DNA of 64,000 bases, taken from assembly GCA_015179025.1 (NCBI GenBank), contig WHUX01000174.1, positions 47,125 to 111,124 on the forward strand. Reading direction: 5' to 3'. Each line of letters opens with the position of its first letter. The stretch's first letter is position 1. The translations under genes were made by a program, and so were the position numbers. Shown one piece after another: positions 47,601 through 57,719 of this stretch. The notes under the pieces are model-generated. The model did not search any database and was not told where the DNA came from. It saw only the letters and a program-made list of their open reading frames with translations. The DNA comes from Terfezia claveryi. Taxonomy: Eukaryota; Ascomycota; Pezizomycetes; Pezizales; Pezizaceae.

Positions 47601-47988
47601 ATTCACCTGATGAAGAAAAATGGAGGAAGGCTATGAACGATGAGTTGGAAGCTATGAAGGATCAAGATGTTTGGAAAGTGGTTCCAACACTACAGGATAG
47701 GAATATTATTGGAAGCAAGTGGGTATTTAAGATTAAGCAAGATGCTAATGGGAATATCGATCGGTATAAGGCTCGTCTAGTTGCTCAAGGTTTCTCTCAA
47801 CAACCTAGCACAGATTTCGTTGAAATCTTCTCTCCTATTGTCTGATATGACTCTTTCCGCCTTCTTATCGGTTTATCTGCCCACTTCCAATGGGAACCTC
47901 AACAAATGGATATCAAAGCAGCCTTCCTTTATGGCTCTTTGAATGAAATTATCTACATGCAACTCCTGGAAGGCACTCGGATTGACGG
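44624..47988 (+). pseudogene. Copia (Ty1) retrotransposon gag-pol, truncated and inactivated
   Basis: The order is that of Ty1/copia. A gag of the UBN2 type starts at the ATG (44,624), with KFDSPHEIWTHLKDQY near 44,950. A zinc knuckle-like CTYCKKHQLGKYTGHTWQKC lies at 45,410, a protease motif WKFDTACSAYMTNN at 45,610, and an integrase pre-core CEPC and core LIHSDLSGKLP, then FRTDNGREYV and SHESNGVAKC. Reverse transcriptase runs from W..AMNDELEAM to VAQGFSQQPSTDFVEIFSPI and MDIKAAFLYGSL. Stops occur at about 44,683, 44,765, 45,107, 46,284, 46,696 and 47,843, several consistent with TGG to TAG. It stops inside the reverse transcriptase, where a Gypsy LTR begins. Confidence 0.85.
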
Positions 47989-47990
47989 CA

Positions 47991-48580
47991 TGTGTGTCAC
48001 AACCGTCCCTTCCCAGCCTAGTCTGACCTCATTGTTGTTATTCATTATTCCTTCTGGCATCACCTGCGAACTCAGGTGATAGCGTTGTTATCTCGGCTCC
48101 CGAGATAAGGAGTCTCGGGAACCTTATTCCTTCCGGTGGCCTTGGCCAGGAAGGAAGCCTGTATATATAGCTTGCTCTCTCCGCCCTCTCGTTGGATCCC
48201 TATCCAACGTCTTGTATATCCAATATAGGGCCTTGCTTCTCTCCACGATTGGTGCATCTCCCTTGTGCACCTCCTCACCTTGTCTCTGCAGCCCAGCTGC
48301 CTCCCTTGACACACGCGGCAACTGCTTCCGCGTGTCTCGTGTCCCTTGCCCTCTACCTCTCTTGCCTCTTGCCCTTGCCCCCCCATCTCAGCCTCCCCCT
48401 GGTCACACACGTAGGGTTCCTATGTATGTCTTACCCTAGCCTTTCCCCAGATAATACACGTAGCGCTCCTACATGTGCGATTGCCCCTTGCCACTTCCCC
48501 GGCGTACTCCTTGGTCGCCTTGTTCTCCAGAGCCCTCGTTATACTACGTTGGATCTTCTCGACCAACTGGTACGCTGTCA
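47991..48580 (+). repeat. Gypsy A 5' LTR (3' border approximate)
   Basis: It starts TGTGTCACAACCGTCCC directly after the broken Copia sequence. A TATA box (TATATATAG, 48,162-48,170) follows a CTCCCGAGA..TCTCGGGA inverted repeat at 48,090-48,120. The downstream end is placed near a CA at about 48,579. The partner LTR is missing, so the border is a guess. Confidence 0.55.
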
Positions 48581-48639
48581 TGTCCGGAACCCCACCACCT
48601 GCCGTCAGGTTCCAAACCTGAAGAAGCTCCCCTATACCC

Positions 48640-49968
48640 TTAGGCCCAAACGAATTGAGTGCCTATCGTCGAGAAATCATCGACATCTTCGAGGCCATGG
48701 ATGCCATCGGGACCGAACTCGGCAACAGCCTGGCCATGGCTGAACGAAAGCTGAGATCCGCCGACGAAGAGATCACAGTCCTCCAGGCGGATCTCGACTA
48801 TGTGAACCTTGCTCTAGCCAACGAATGGACTACGGTCTAAAACCTCAGCTGCGCCATAGGGAACCTTGCAATACCAACAGCAGCCAGTAGCAACAACACC
48901 GAAAGCATTCCAACACCCCTCAAGTTCAATGGGGACCGGGCTCGTCTACAAGCCTGGAAGAATGCAGTCAACCTCAAGCTCAACGGGGATTCTGCCAGGT
49001 TCCCGTCAGAACAACATCGACTGGCATACGTTTTCGCCTTGCTGGAGGGGAAAGCTTGTGACCAGATCCAGCCATACGTCCTTGAAACCGGGATCAAGCT
49101 CAACGATATCTCGGCTCTTTTCACAATCCTGGATAGGGCGTTCGGAGATCCTGATGCAGTGGGGACGGCCAGTCGAGTGCTCCGGGCACTGAGACAATGC
49201 AACTTAGAGCTCTCTACTTATGTTGCAGAGTTCTCGAGGCTGGCCGCAGAGGTAAGGTGGAATGACTAGGCTAAGTTCGAGCAATTCCAGGAGGGGCTCA
49301 GTGACGAGCTCCAACAGGCCATGGTTACCCTCTCCGCGGTTGATACCTTCGAGGAGTTGATCGACCAGGCCTCCATGGTGGAGCAACAAATGGCCAGGTT
49401 ATGCCACCGACCAGCCTTCCGACCGACCACCCGCCCAGCTCAACAACAGCAGCAGCAGCCAAACACCAAGCCAGCCCAATCCCCCATGAGCAACAAGCCG
49501 GCACACCCCTCACTGGTGCCAAGAGGTCCTGCCCCTATGGATTTATCCTCGGGAAGGCCTCGATTGACGCAGGAGGAACGGGACAGGCACAGGAATAAAG
49601 GCCTGTGTATTGCGTGTGGGAAGGCGGACTATTTTATTGTGGCCTGTCCTCTCCGGAAAGCTCTCTCCCTGGCCATCCACGCCAATTTCCCGGCCGACAC
49701 CCCAGTGCCCAGGATTGAGGAGCTTGATGAGTCGGGAAAAGCCCTGTCCCTTGCCTAGTCACTGACACTAGCAAGGGACCTGCCCCAGGCCATTTATTTT
49801 TGTCTTTGTCTGCATTTCCTGTGTCTTCCGCTTCTTCTGTTGTTGACGAATCTCGCTTGTTCAATGAGCATTTTGTTGTATCTATCTCCCTCAAACTCAA
49901 TGATAGAACAATCACCACGTCAGCCCTTATAGATTGCGGAGCTTCAGGAATTGCATTCGTTGACCAGG
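48640..49968 (+). pseudogene. Gypsy A gag and start of protease, truncated
   Basis: Ty3-type gag: a coiled-coil-like start (EAMDAIGTELGNSLAMAERK), then FNGDRARLQAWKNAVNLKLN, LLEGKACDQIQPYV, LDRAFGDPD and LSTYVAEFSRLAAEVRW. These match the gag of Gypsy B in layout. The zinc knuckle reads CIACGKADYFIVAC, with Tyr where His is expected. A stop at 48,838 and a TAG at 49,267 (TGG expected) interrupt it. After a frame change the protease start LIDCGASGIAFVDQ is seen just before Gypsy B begins at 49,969. No continuation is found beyond the right end of Gypsy B. Confidence 0.75.
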
Positions 49969-50427
49969 TATAACGGCGTAAGTCGATGGCTGTGGCTATA
50001 ACTAAAGACGTGACTCCAAGGAGCGCACGAAGACGAAACTATAACCGTAGATTGAAGTATCAGGACAAAAGGCAGAGTCTGTATTACCAAGGTTATAATA
50101 CAAGACGTTGCGTAAGGAACAAGAACAAGAAACGACAACTACTGCTTCCTATATACACGATTGCCGTGGCCAAAGGAGTGGCGCCCGGCTAACTTGACGT
50201 CACCTGCGATCGCAGGTGATACTCCGCGATCCACCTCTCTAATCCCTTCTAGTATTAAGACACTCGCCTGGCAGCGCCAACTCAGCTGACACTCGAACAA
50301 GTCTGTTCGGGTGTCAAATACCACGCTGACACTCGAACAAGCCTGTTCGGGTGTCAAATACCACGCTGACACTCGAACAAGCCTGTTCGGGTGTCAAATA
50401 CTTCGCAAGTAAATCAACGCCGTGACA
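49969..50427 (-). repeat. Gypsy B 3' LTR
   Basis: 459 bp, read on the minus strand from TGTCACGGCG to CCGTTATA. The last bases are TATA rather than the TACA seen in the other LTR, a G-to-A change on the plus strand in a TG context. A TATA box lies at 50,147-50,155. Three 40-bp repeats are at 50,281-50,400. Confidence 0.9.
50281..50400. repeat. Triple 40-bp hairpin repeat in LTR
   Basis: Three tandem copies of CTGACACTCGAACAAGCCTG plus TTCGGGTGTCAAATACCACG. Each can fold as TGACACTCGAACA/TGTTCGGGTGTCA with a 4-nt loop. They lie near the upstream end of the LTR, before the TATA box in the direction of transcription. They might be enhancer-like binding sites or RNA hairpins in the U3. The other LTR carries the same set at 55,672-55,791. 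Confidence 0.8.
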
Positions 50428-50461
50428 ATATCCCCTCCTTATGGCCGAAGTCCCTTGAGGC

Positions 50462-51529
50462 TTAGTCTTCGTCTTCCGGCAATGGTCCTGGTTTGCTCGG
50501 ATATCGTCTGTGGAAGTCATCAATAGCCTTAAGTTTGTTGATGTTGGTTGCCGGTTCCCAGTCTGGTCTTTCAAACCCTACCCATTTCACTAAGTACTCT
50601 AATTTCCTCCTCCGAAGACGAGAATCCAAGATTTCTTCCACATGCCACTCCTCCTCATTATCAACTATCACTGGTGGAGGTGGTGGGTTGTATTGCCCAG
50701 GTAGGGGATTATTATTTGCCGGGTCGAGGAGTGAAACATGCTGGACTCGGTGGTAATGCACACTGGCGGGGAAGTCGAGTTCGTATGCATAGGGGGATAT
50801 GACCTTTGTGATCTTGTAGGGGCCAATCCGTTTATGGTCGAGCTTTCTACTTGGTCGTTGTGTTGTAATGTGCTGGCTATTAAACCAAACCAGATCTCCC
50901 TCCTTGAATACTGGGGCATTATCCCGTCCTTTGTCTGCTTGCTCCTGTTGCCGTGCCTGCGCCCTAGCCATCTCGTTTTGTAAGTGTTCCGTTATTTCCT
51001 TGATCTTCCTGGCCACCTCTATAGTACTCCGCTCATCAGGTCGTATGGGCTTTTCCTCGAAACCAAATTGCCACAGCGGGTCATAACCATAATTCGCAAA
51101 GAAGGGAGATGACCCAGTTGTTTCAGAAGCTTGATTATTAGCTGCAAACTCGGCGAGATGCAACCAGTTCTCCCAGTCATCCTGCAAATAATTAACATAA
51201 ACCCGTAAATATTGTTCTAGAGTGGCATTGACTCGCTCGGTCTGACCGTCAGTTTGAGGGTGAAATGGTGTGGACAGGAGAGATTGAATCTTAAGCACTT
51301 GACAGAGAACTTTCCAAAAATGAGAGATGAATTGAGACCCACGGTCTGATACAATTGTTCTAGGAAGACCATGGAGGCGGAAGATATGCCGAGCATATAG
51401 ATCTGCTAACTGCTCTGCAGTAGTGGTATCACGACAGGGAATGAAGTGCCGCATTTTAGTTAGTCGACATACTACTACCAAAATTGCGTTGTATCCATTT
51501 GACCAGGGTAGCCCAATAATGAAATCCAT
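50462..51529 (-). CDS. Gypsy B pol, integrase core and chromodomain segment
   Basis: 355 codons open from a Met just after a stop. Integrase core residues are seen in MDFIIGLPW, TIVSDRGSQFIS and HPQTDGQTERVNATLEQYLR (DDE triad). A GPY-type region (HKRIGPYKI) follows. A chromodomain lies at residues 280-330 (WHVEEILDSRLRRRKLEYLV, then KWVGFERPDWEPA). Chromodomains direct integration towards modified histones. Originally continuous with the upstream frame; only a single TAG at about 51,541 separates them. Confidence 0.9.
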   Translation of the reverse strand: MDFIIGLPWSNGYNAILVVVCRLTKMRHFIPCRDTTTAEQLADLYARHIFRLHGLPRTIVSDRGSQFISHFWKVLCQVLKIQSLLSTPFHPQTDGQTERVNATLEQYLRVYVNYLQDDWENWLHLAEFAANNQASETTGSSPFFANYGYDPLWQFGFEEKPIRPDERSTIEVARKIKEITEHLQNEMARAQARQQEQADKGRDNAPVFKEGDLVWFNSQHITTQRPSRKLDHKRIGPYKITKVISPYAYELDFPASVHYHRVQHVSLLDPANNNPLPGQYNPPPPPVIVDNEEEWHVEEILDSRLRRRKLEYLVKWVGFERPDWEPATNINKLKAIDDFHRRYPSKPGPLPEDED

Positions 51530-51541
51530 GGAGATGTCTTG

Positions 51542-53146
51542 CTAAGCACCTTGGGGAATTGCGAGTGGTCGAAGAATGCCGTATGGGGCATGTCGTGTCG
51601 TTCGAGCACGTTGACAGGGGTGACAGTTGCGTACATACTGATCGACATCCCTATGCATTTTTGGCCAATAATATTGTCGCGAGATAAGCTCAAGCGTCTT
51701 GGATCGCCCTGGATGCCCAGCTGCTGGGATATCGTGATGGTCCTGGATTAGACGGAGCTTTAGGGGCATATAATTTGGTACATATATCCGCCTACGATAT
51801 CTTAGCTTTCCATTATCCTCTTCGCATTCGGCTAACGAGATGTCCTTAGATCGCTTCTCTCCTTGTTGTAGCTTAACTAATATCTTCCTTGGCAGTGGAT
51901 CAACTTCAAAGCCCCTATTAAACAAGTCCTCTAGTCTTAGCTCTTCTACTGTCGCATTGATTGTTAAATTGTGAGGTTTGAGAACGACTTGATTTTGAAA
52001 CCTTATACGTTCATCTCCTTCCTTTGGAAGGTCTCCTGACCTTCTTGTTAATGCATCTGGTTTCCCCCCTGCTTTACCTGGGCGGTAAACTATCTTGAAG
52101 TTGAAGCGGGAGAGAAATTCTGACCATCGAGCTTGACGGCGGTTGAGGAGTTTTGTTGACATAAAGTATTCTAGATTCTTATGATCTGAGAGTACTTTAA
52201 TTGGGTGGGGGGTGGATTCTAATTCAGCTCGCCATTCTTCGAAGCATCGGATAATAGCCATTAATTCCTTATCATAAATCTCATAGTTGCATTCAGTTGG
52301 TGAGTGCTTCTTAGAGAAGTAAGCAACAGGGTGAAGTATGCCATTATCGTCATATTGCGAAAGAATTCCAGCAGAAACGTAGTCTGATGCATCTGTTTCT
52401 ACTATAATTTCACGGTCAGGATCAAAATGCTGGAGAACGGGAGCGGAAGTAAACGCTGTTTTAAGGTTTTGGAACGCCTTCTGGCATTCTTCGCTCCAAT
52501 GCCAGGTTGTATTTTTTTTTGTTAGTTTCACGATAGGAGCTACAATCTTGGAGAAGTCTTTGATAAACCGGCGATAAAAATTGGCGAATCCTAGAAAAGC
52601 ACGAGCATCATGAAGGTTAATTGGGGATTCCCAGTCCATTACGGCCTTAACTTTAGCTGGATCCATTTGTATCCCTTCTGCGGAGATAATCATGCCTAGG
52701 TAGTGGACCGTGGTCTTATGAAATTCACACTTCTCGGGTTTTAGGTAGAGGCCGGCTTTTTGGAGAGCTTGCAATACCTTGGTAACATGTGTTCGGTGTT
52801 CTTCGAGGGTATCGCTATATATTAAAATGTCATCAAGATAAGCCGTACAGAAATTGTCAAGGAAGGGATGGAGAACATCATTAATAAAATGTTGGAAGCT
52901 GGCAGGAGCATTTGTGAGGCCGAAAGGCATAACTAAGGTCTCATATAAGCCATAACGAGTTCGGAATGCTGTTTTCCATTCCTCTCCTTCCGCCATCCGG
53001 ATGAGGTTGTAGGCGCTTCTAATGTCAAGAGCCGTATAGTATCGTGCCTTAGAAAGTCTAGTCAAAGTCTCTCGTATAAGGGGTAGTGGGTATCGGTTCT
53101 TGATGGTACCATCATTAAGACCACGATAATCCACACAAAGACGCAA
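51542..53146 (-). pseudogene. Gypsy B pol, reverse transcriptase to integrase zinc domain
   Basis: 534 codons: reverse transcriptase with [37 protein letters not shown] and [11 protein letters not shown] (catalytic Asp pair). RNase H follows with [31 protein letters not shown] and DHKNLEYF. The integrase HHCC zinc-binding region has [18 protein letters not shown] and CHPCQRAR. The frame ends at TAG where TGG is expected, and the plus-strand context is CCA to CTA. Upstream it is separated from the protease by a one-base loss in a C run (53,341-53,347). Otherwise it looks intact. Confidence 0.9.
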
Positions 53147-53253
53147 GGACCCATCCTTCTTCTTAACAAATAAGATAGGTGCACCTGCGGGAGATGAGGA
53201 GGCACGAATAAATCCTTTGGACAGGTTTTCTTCTAACCATACTTTAAGAGCCT

Positions 53254-54078
53254 CTAACTCTGGTTTTGATAGGGAGTATAGAGGTCCAAAAGGGGGAGTA
53301 AATCCTTCTTTAAGAGGAATTTTATGGTCGTAAGGTCGGTGGGGGGGAGGATTTCCGCAATAGCCTTCTTAAATAATGGAAGGAATTCGTGGTATTCAGA
53401 AGGCACTAGTTCCTTGATCTTATCCTCCTCCGTCTTAGGTTGTTGTTCAGGATCTTTTAAAGCCATGTTAAGTTCGTAGATAGTTGTTCGGAAGGCTGTT
53501 TCCACCTGCTTTGCTTTTTTAACTAGGCGACTAAAGGTTGATCCTGCAATAAGGGCAATTCCGGGGTTTTCTGGAACTGGAATTGAGATACCCTTTATGG
53601 TCGAGGGTTTTTCACAACAATGGTGGAGACAAAAATCGGAGTCGAAAGTAACAGTGTTCTTAGCGAAACGGATATTCACATCATGACGTCGTAGCCATGG
53701 AAGTCCTAATACTATGGGGTAGTGGCCTAGTTTGGTAATAAACAGTGGAAGTTCCTCTTGGTGCTGATCAATTATTAGCTTTAGCTTGCTAATGTGTGTG
53801 ATTGTCCCTGACTCGATTGGTCGCCCATCAATGACTTCTAGTGTTCGAGGATTATTGAGTTTATAAAGGGGGAGTTGGTGATGGCTTGCAAATTCCTGGT
53901 CTATAAATGCATAACCCGTTGCTCCGCAGTCTATCAGGGCATGAGTATGGATTCTGGAACCATTATCGTTTAATTCACAACTAACTATAAGGTGATTCCC
54001 ATCCAAAAACTCTTCCTCTGAAGACTGTAAAGACGAACTGGAAATGCTTAAAGAGTCCAGAAATTTATCCTGCCTCAA
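53254..54078 (-). pseudogene. Gypsy B pol, protease segment (frameshifted)
   Basis: 274 codons. The retropepsin motif is HALIDCGATGYAFIDQEFAS, followed by YPIVLGLPWLRRHDVNI, the usual second protease block. A linker with EILPPTDL leads towards the reverse transcriptase. The frame is lost at a run of seven G on the plus strand (53,341-53,347), where eight would keep it open. It is separated from gag by about 27 bp. Confidence 0.85.
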
Positions 54079-54104
54079 CTCAGTGCCATCCTTCTGAGGT
54101 GAGG

Positions 54105-55310
54105 CTACTCTTTTGCCTGTTCCCCAACTTCTAGTCCCTTATTCGTATTCTCCATAACCGTTTCGGCAACTTGTAGGGTACGTTTTTGTACGTGTGGGCA
54201 AGTTCTAACCCCATGTCCCATTCCTCCACAATAATAGCACCTCCCTTCAGCCATTCTCTTTGCTTTTTCCTCTGGAGATATCTTCTTCCTTCCTGCAGAC
54301 AAATCCATGGGCCCAGGGTGAGTACCCGTGGCTGTAGAGGTAGAGGGAGTTTGGACTATTTGGGGGTTAACTGGAGCGGGAGCGGTAGGGCGTGATATCA
54401 TTCGGGGCGTTGGTCCAACACGATTACGCATTTGGGTTTGTAGCGCGCGGCGACGAGTATCTAGCCTTTGGCAGACCTCCACATACTCGTTAAACTCCGT
54501 GGGCTCAGGATGTATGGCGAGGAGATCTTGTTGTAATTGGTAGGAAAGTCCGCGCTTTAGAGTTGCCAACTTAGCCGTATTACCCCAACTCGTTTCAGCT
54601 GCATATCGTTGAAATTCGGCAAAATAGGCAGCGAACTCCCTGGCCCCCTGAATCATCGTTTGTAGTTTGTACTCTGCGTTGGCTACTCGATTTGGATCGC
54701 CGAATGCATTTTCGAGAATGGTAATAAGTGCTGCTAGGTTGGTTAAGTTCACCGTATCATTTTCAACGTAAGGGGTAACCTGATCTAGGGCATCTTCAGC
54801 TAAGGAATTTACTGCTAGTCGAAGTTTTGCTTGTTCGTCACTATAAGTAGCAGCCTTTAGTCGTAGTTGGGTAAGGAAAGGGCGCAGCTTATTTCGGTCT
54901 TTTCCAGAGAATTTTTCTGGGTTGGGTATCTTTTCTGAACGACTCCCTCCTTCTCCTGGTTGCAACCGAGCCAAAGTCGCATTGATAGCCCTCATATCTT
55001 CCAACTGCGTTCGAAGCTCATTAATCACTGTCTCTTGAGTAGTTACTTCATTTCGTAACTCTTGAGTGGCTGTGCGTAAGGTTGTATCTTCTTGTTGCCG
55101 CGCCGTGAGTTGATTCGTTAAGTTCGTTACTTGGGTTCGTAATCTTACGACATCTTGTCGTCGGTCTGGTAGCCCTAGTAGCTGATCTAGTAGGGTAATG
55201 GTTTCATTGAGTATTCCGGTGTAGTCCTGGTTTGCTGAGTTCAACGCAGTTCGCAAACGAGGAACTAGGTCAACAATAGCGGCCGGCAATTCAACAACGG
55301 GCTGAGTCAT
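54105..55310 (-). CDS. Gypsy B gag (intact)
   Basis: 401 codons. The N-terminal third is heptad-rich (residues about 55-115), consistent with a coiled coil. The capsid-like centre has PEKFSGKDRNKLRPFLTQLR, LENAFGDPNRVANAEYKL and FAAYFAEFQRYAAETSWG. A CCHC zinc knuckle CYYCGGMGHGVRTC lies near residue 360. It packages element RNA into virus-like particles. The start is the first ATG, 50 bp inside the 5' LTR border. There are no stops. Confidence 0.92.
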   Translation of the reverse strand: MTQPVVELPAAIVDLVPRLRTALNSANQDYTGILNETITLLDQLLGLPDRRQDVVRLRTQVTNLTNQLTARQQEDTTLRTATQELRNEVTTQETVINELRTQLEDMRAINATLARLQPGEGGSRSEKIPNPEKFSGKDRNKLRPFLTQLRLKAATYSDEQAKLRLAVNSLAEDALDQVTPYVENDTVNLTNLAALITILENAFGDPNRVANAEYKLQTMIQGAREFAAYFAEFQRYAAETSWGNTAKLATLKRGLSYQLQQDLLAIHPEPTEFNEYVEVCQRLDTRRRALQTQMRNRVGPTPRMISRPTAPAPVNPQIVQTPSTSTATGTHPGPMDLSAGRKKISPEEKAKRMAEGRCYYCGGMGHGVRTCPHVQKRTLQVAETVMENTNKGLEVGEQAKE

Positions 55311-55359
55311 TGTTCGTAGCTAGGGGTTGCGCTCAGTAGAGTGTATTGACGCAACGTAG

Positions 55360-55818
55360 TGTAACGGCGTAAGTCGATGGCTGTGGCTATAACTAAAGAC
55401 GTGACTCCAAGGAGCGCACGAAGACGAAACTATAACCGTAGATTGAAGTATCAGGACAAAAGGCAGAGTCTGTATTACCAAGGTTATAATACAAGACGTT
55501 GCGTAAGGAACAAGAACAAGAAACGACAACTACTGCTTCCTATATACACGATTGCCGTGGCCAAAGGAGTGGCGCCCGGCTAACTTGACGTCACCTGCGA
55601 TCGCAGGTGATACTCCGCGATCCACCTCTCTAATCCCTTCTAGTATTAAGACACTCGCCTGGCAGCGCCAACTCAGCTGACACTCGAACAAGTCTGTTCG
55701 GGTGTCAAATACCACGCTGACACTCGAACAAGCCTGTTCGGGTGTCAAATACCACGCTGACACTCGAACAAGCCTGTTCGGGTGTCAAATACTTCGCAAG
55801 TAAATCAACGCCGTGACA
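55360..55818 (-). repeat. Gypsy B 5' LTR
   Basis: 459 bp, read on the minus strand from TGTCACGGCG to CCGTTACA. TATA box at 55,538-55,546. It drives the gag-pol transcript leftward. Confidence 0.9.
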
Positions 55819-55974
55819 ATCAGGAAGGAATTATAGTTTGCTTTTAGTGGCATCCAGGGCGCTTGATGGCGCCTACTGGCGCCCACTGGCGCCCAAAGTA
55901 CCCAGCAAATAAATAGCACTTATTTCATAGGTGCCCTGAGTGCTACTAAAGGCAAATTATAATTCTTTCCTGAT
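55819..55974. mobile_element. 156-bp MITE abutting Gypsy B
   Basis: The ends are ATCAGGAAGGAATTATAGTT and the inverse of ATCAGGAAAGAATTATAATT, continuing as ~30-bp imperfect inverted repeats. The core has repeated GGCGCC motifs. The terminal ATCAGGAA recalls the CATCAG family, but the next bases differ. No duplication is seen because the left end touches the LTR directly. Confidence 0.65.
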
Positions 55975-57286
55975 GGGGGGGTATTCCATATACTATTGCC
56001 ATTAAAAACCTCTGCATGGCAAAACCCTATGGGAAAAAGCCAATATCATAGGAAAAGGTTCAATGCATGCTTTCCCAGCTATCTAAGCTATCCAACCCGA
56101 CTTGCCAGCGCAAGAGGGGAGTCTTGTTTATTTGTACGCTCTGGGTACTCATTCGGGTCTTTAGCACTTGTAGCACTCATTTGGGTCTTTAGCACTCAGA
56201 GTGCTAGCTTCAGTCTTTGCCTAAGGTGGAGGTCTTTGAGCTTATAAGCTCGAACATGGTTTTTGAACCTAAGAGCTCATATTGGGTCTTTGAGCTTTGA
56301 GCTCGTTTGGGGGCATGTAAGCTCGCTCGAGGGTTGTAAGCTTGCTCAGGGGTTGTAAGCTCACTCGAAGGCTTGTAAGCTCATTCGGGGCCTTATAGGC
56401 TTGTTCGGGGCCTTATAAGCTTGGCAAAGGGGTGTTTGAGTATGTCACTCGACATCTGAGACTTAGTAGATCTGGAGATTATAATAGAGGATTAGTATGT
56501 TGGTTAAAACAAGCTAATAAACAAATAGAAGGGGAAAATAATTATTTCCAATATCGCTTATATTAGCTAATAATCCATTCCGCCCTTGGAGGATCATCCA
56601 ACAGTATAGGTAGTGAGGGAGGGGTGATTTGACCTAGAATTACCAGTCCCTTTTATCAAAGTGAAGTAATGTTTAGGGGCAAGCTAGCAATTATGGTAAT
56701 ATCTGTCAAAATATCGATATATAGATTGTACGAAGGCATAATCACTTGCCAGGGTCTAACTGGGTGCACAATGTGAAAAATAGTAGCTTCATTTAAAGTA
56801 ACCTAGTGATACAAAACTTCGCTCAAGTTTTAGAGAGCAATAGCTAGATACAAGAAGTGGGCATATATATAGGAAAGCGGGGTTGACACCTGGCCATCCA
56901 CCATCAGGTGGCGCCGGCCCGGTCTGCATAATCTCAGCCGTAATACTACCCACTTTTACAACTGTTACATATAGTTGTCAAAGGTAGTTTGATCTCTCTA
57001 TTTCTCTAATACTCTATCAATTTGTAGAGGATTAGGAATTTTGTAAGTTTGTTTGCCTTTTTTACTAGAAATTTACTAATTTGCTATGAAGGTATATTTT
57101 AACCAGTTTTCTTAGACCATTCTAAGTGGTAAAGGCTAGGTTCCCTACTAGACCTTTTCCTTCTGTTATCATCAGAACTATTATCTGACTAATCACTCTC
57201 AGATCCAGATCCTAGATCATCTTCTCCACCTCCAGCTACCCTACTAGAGGACTTCTTGCTAGACTCCTTTTTTAAACTCTTACCCT
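55975..57286. other. Intergenic DNA between the MITE and Plavaka copy B
   Basis: No gene is recognised. 56,220-56,440 is a degenerate minisatellite. The rest is AT-rich with no clear element ends. Confidence 0.45.
56220..56440. repeat. Degenerate ~21-bp minisatellite
   Basis: About nine copies of TTGTAAGCTCGCTCGAGGG and variants (CTTATAAGCTTGTTCGGGGC). Just upstream, 56,130-56,215 has related TCGGGTCTTTAGCACTC repeats. Confidence 0.7.
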
Positions 57287-57719
57287 CATCAGTAAGAAAA
57301 AAGTAGTATCTAGAGGCATGGCCCAGCGTCCAAATATAAGAGCTTGGCGAGTGCGTCCTGTGTGTCCTGTGCATGTGGATACCTAGCTGCATTGCAACAC
57401 AATCAGAATACCAGTAGCACACCTACTGCCTCGTGATATAATCTAGACACCAGCAGTGCTTCTACTACCTTGCAACACAATCCGGATGCCAGCAGCGCAC
57501 CTGCTGCCTCGTATGACAAACCTGATGCCATTTGTGATTCAGTGCTATCTAGCATAAATTTCTTGCACACAATTTAATTAGTGTACTAATTCTATAACTT
57601 CCTAAATATTCATATATGTATATCCTCAAACTCTTGGACTATGAAATACTCTATATATATTCTATTTAAATTCTTTTATTGATCTGCTAGCTATATATTC
57701 ATTTATTGTTCTGCTAGCT

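Larger units (their letters stand above)
49969..55818 (-). mobile_element. Gypsy B: full-length Ty3 chromovirus, 5.85 kb
   Basis: It is bounded by two 459-bp LTRs (49,969-50,427 and 55,360-55,818) in direct orientation, with gag and pol on the minus strand. The LTRs appear identical except for one base in the terminal dinucleotide of the left copy. Next to the 3' LTR lies a purine tract (AAGGAGGGGATAT on the minus strand). Flanks do not show a convincing target duplication: CCAGG on the left, ATCAG on the right. It inserted into or recombined with Gypsy A on the left and abuts a MITE on the right. Confidence 0.9.

Noticed and set aside
48072..48743. Open frames of 112-183 codons over the Gypsy A LTR
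   Set aside because: They overlap the LTR TATA box and hairpin and have no domain; the gag starts further downstream.
49986..50372. Small open frames within the LTRs (68 and 77 codons), repeated identically at 55,377-55,763
   Set aside because: They lie inside both LTRs and are identical only because the LTRs are; no domain or gag-pol relationship.
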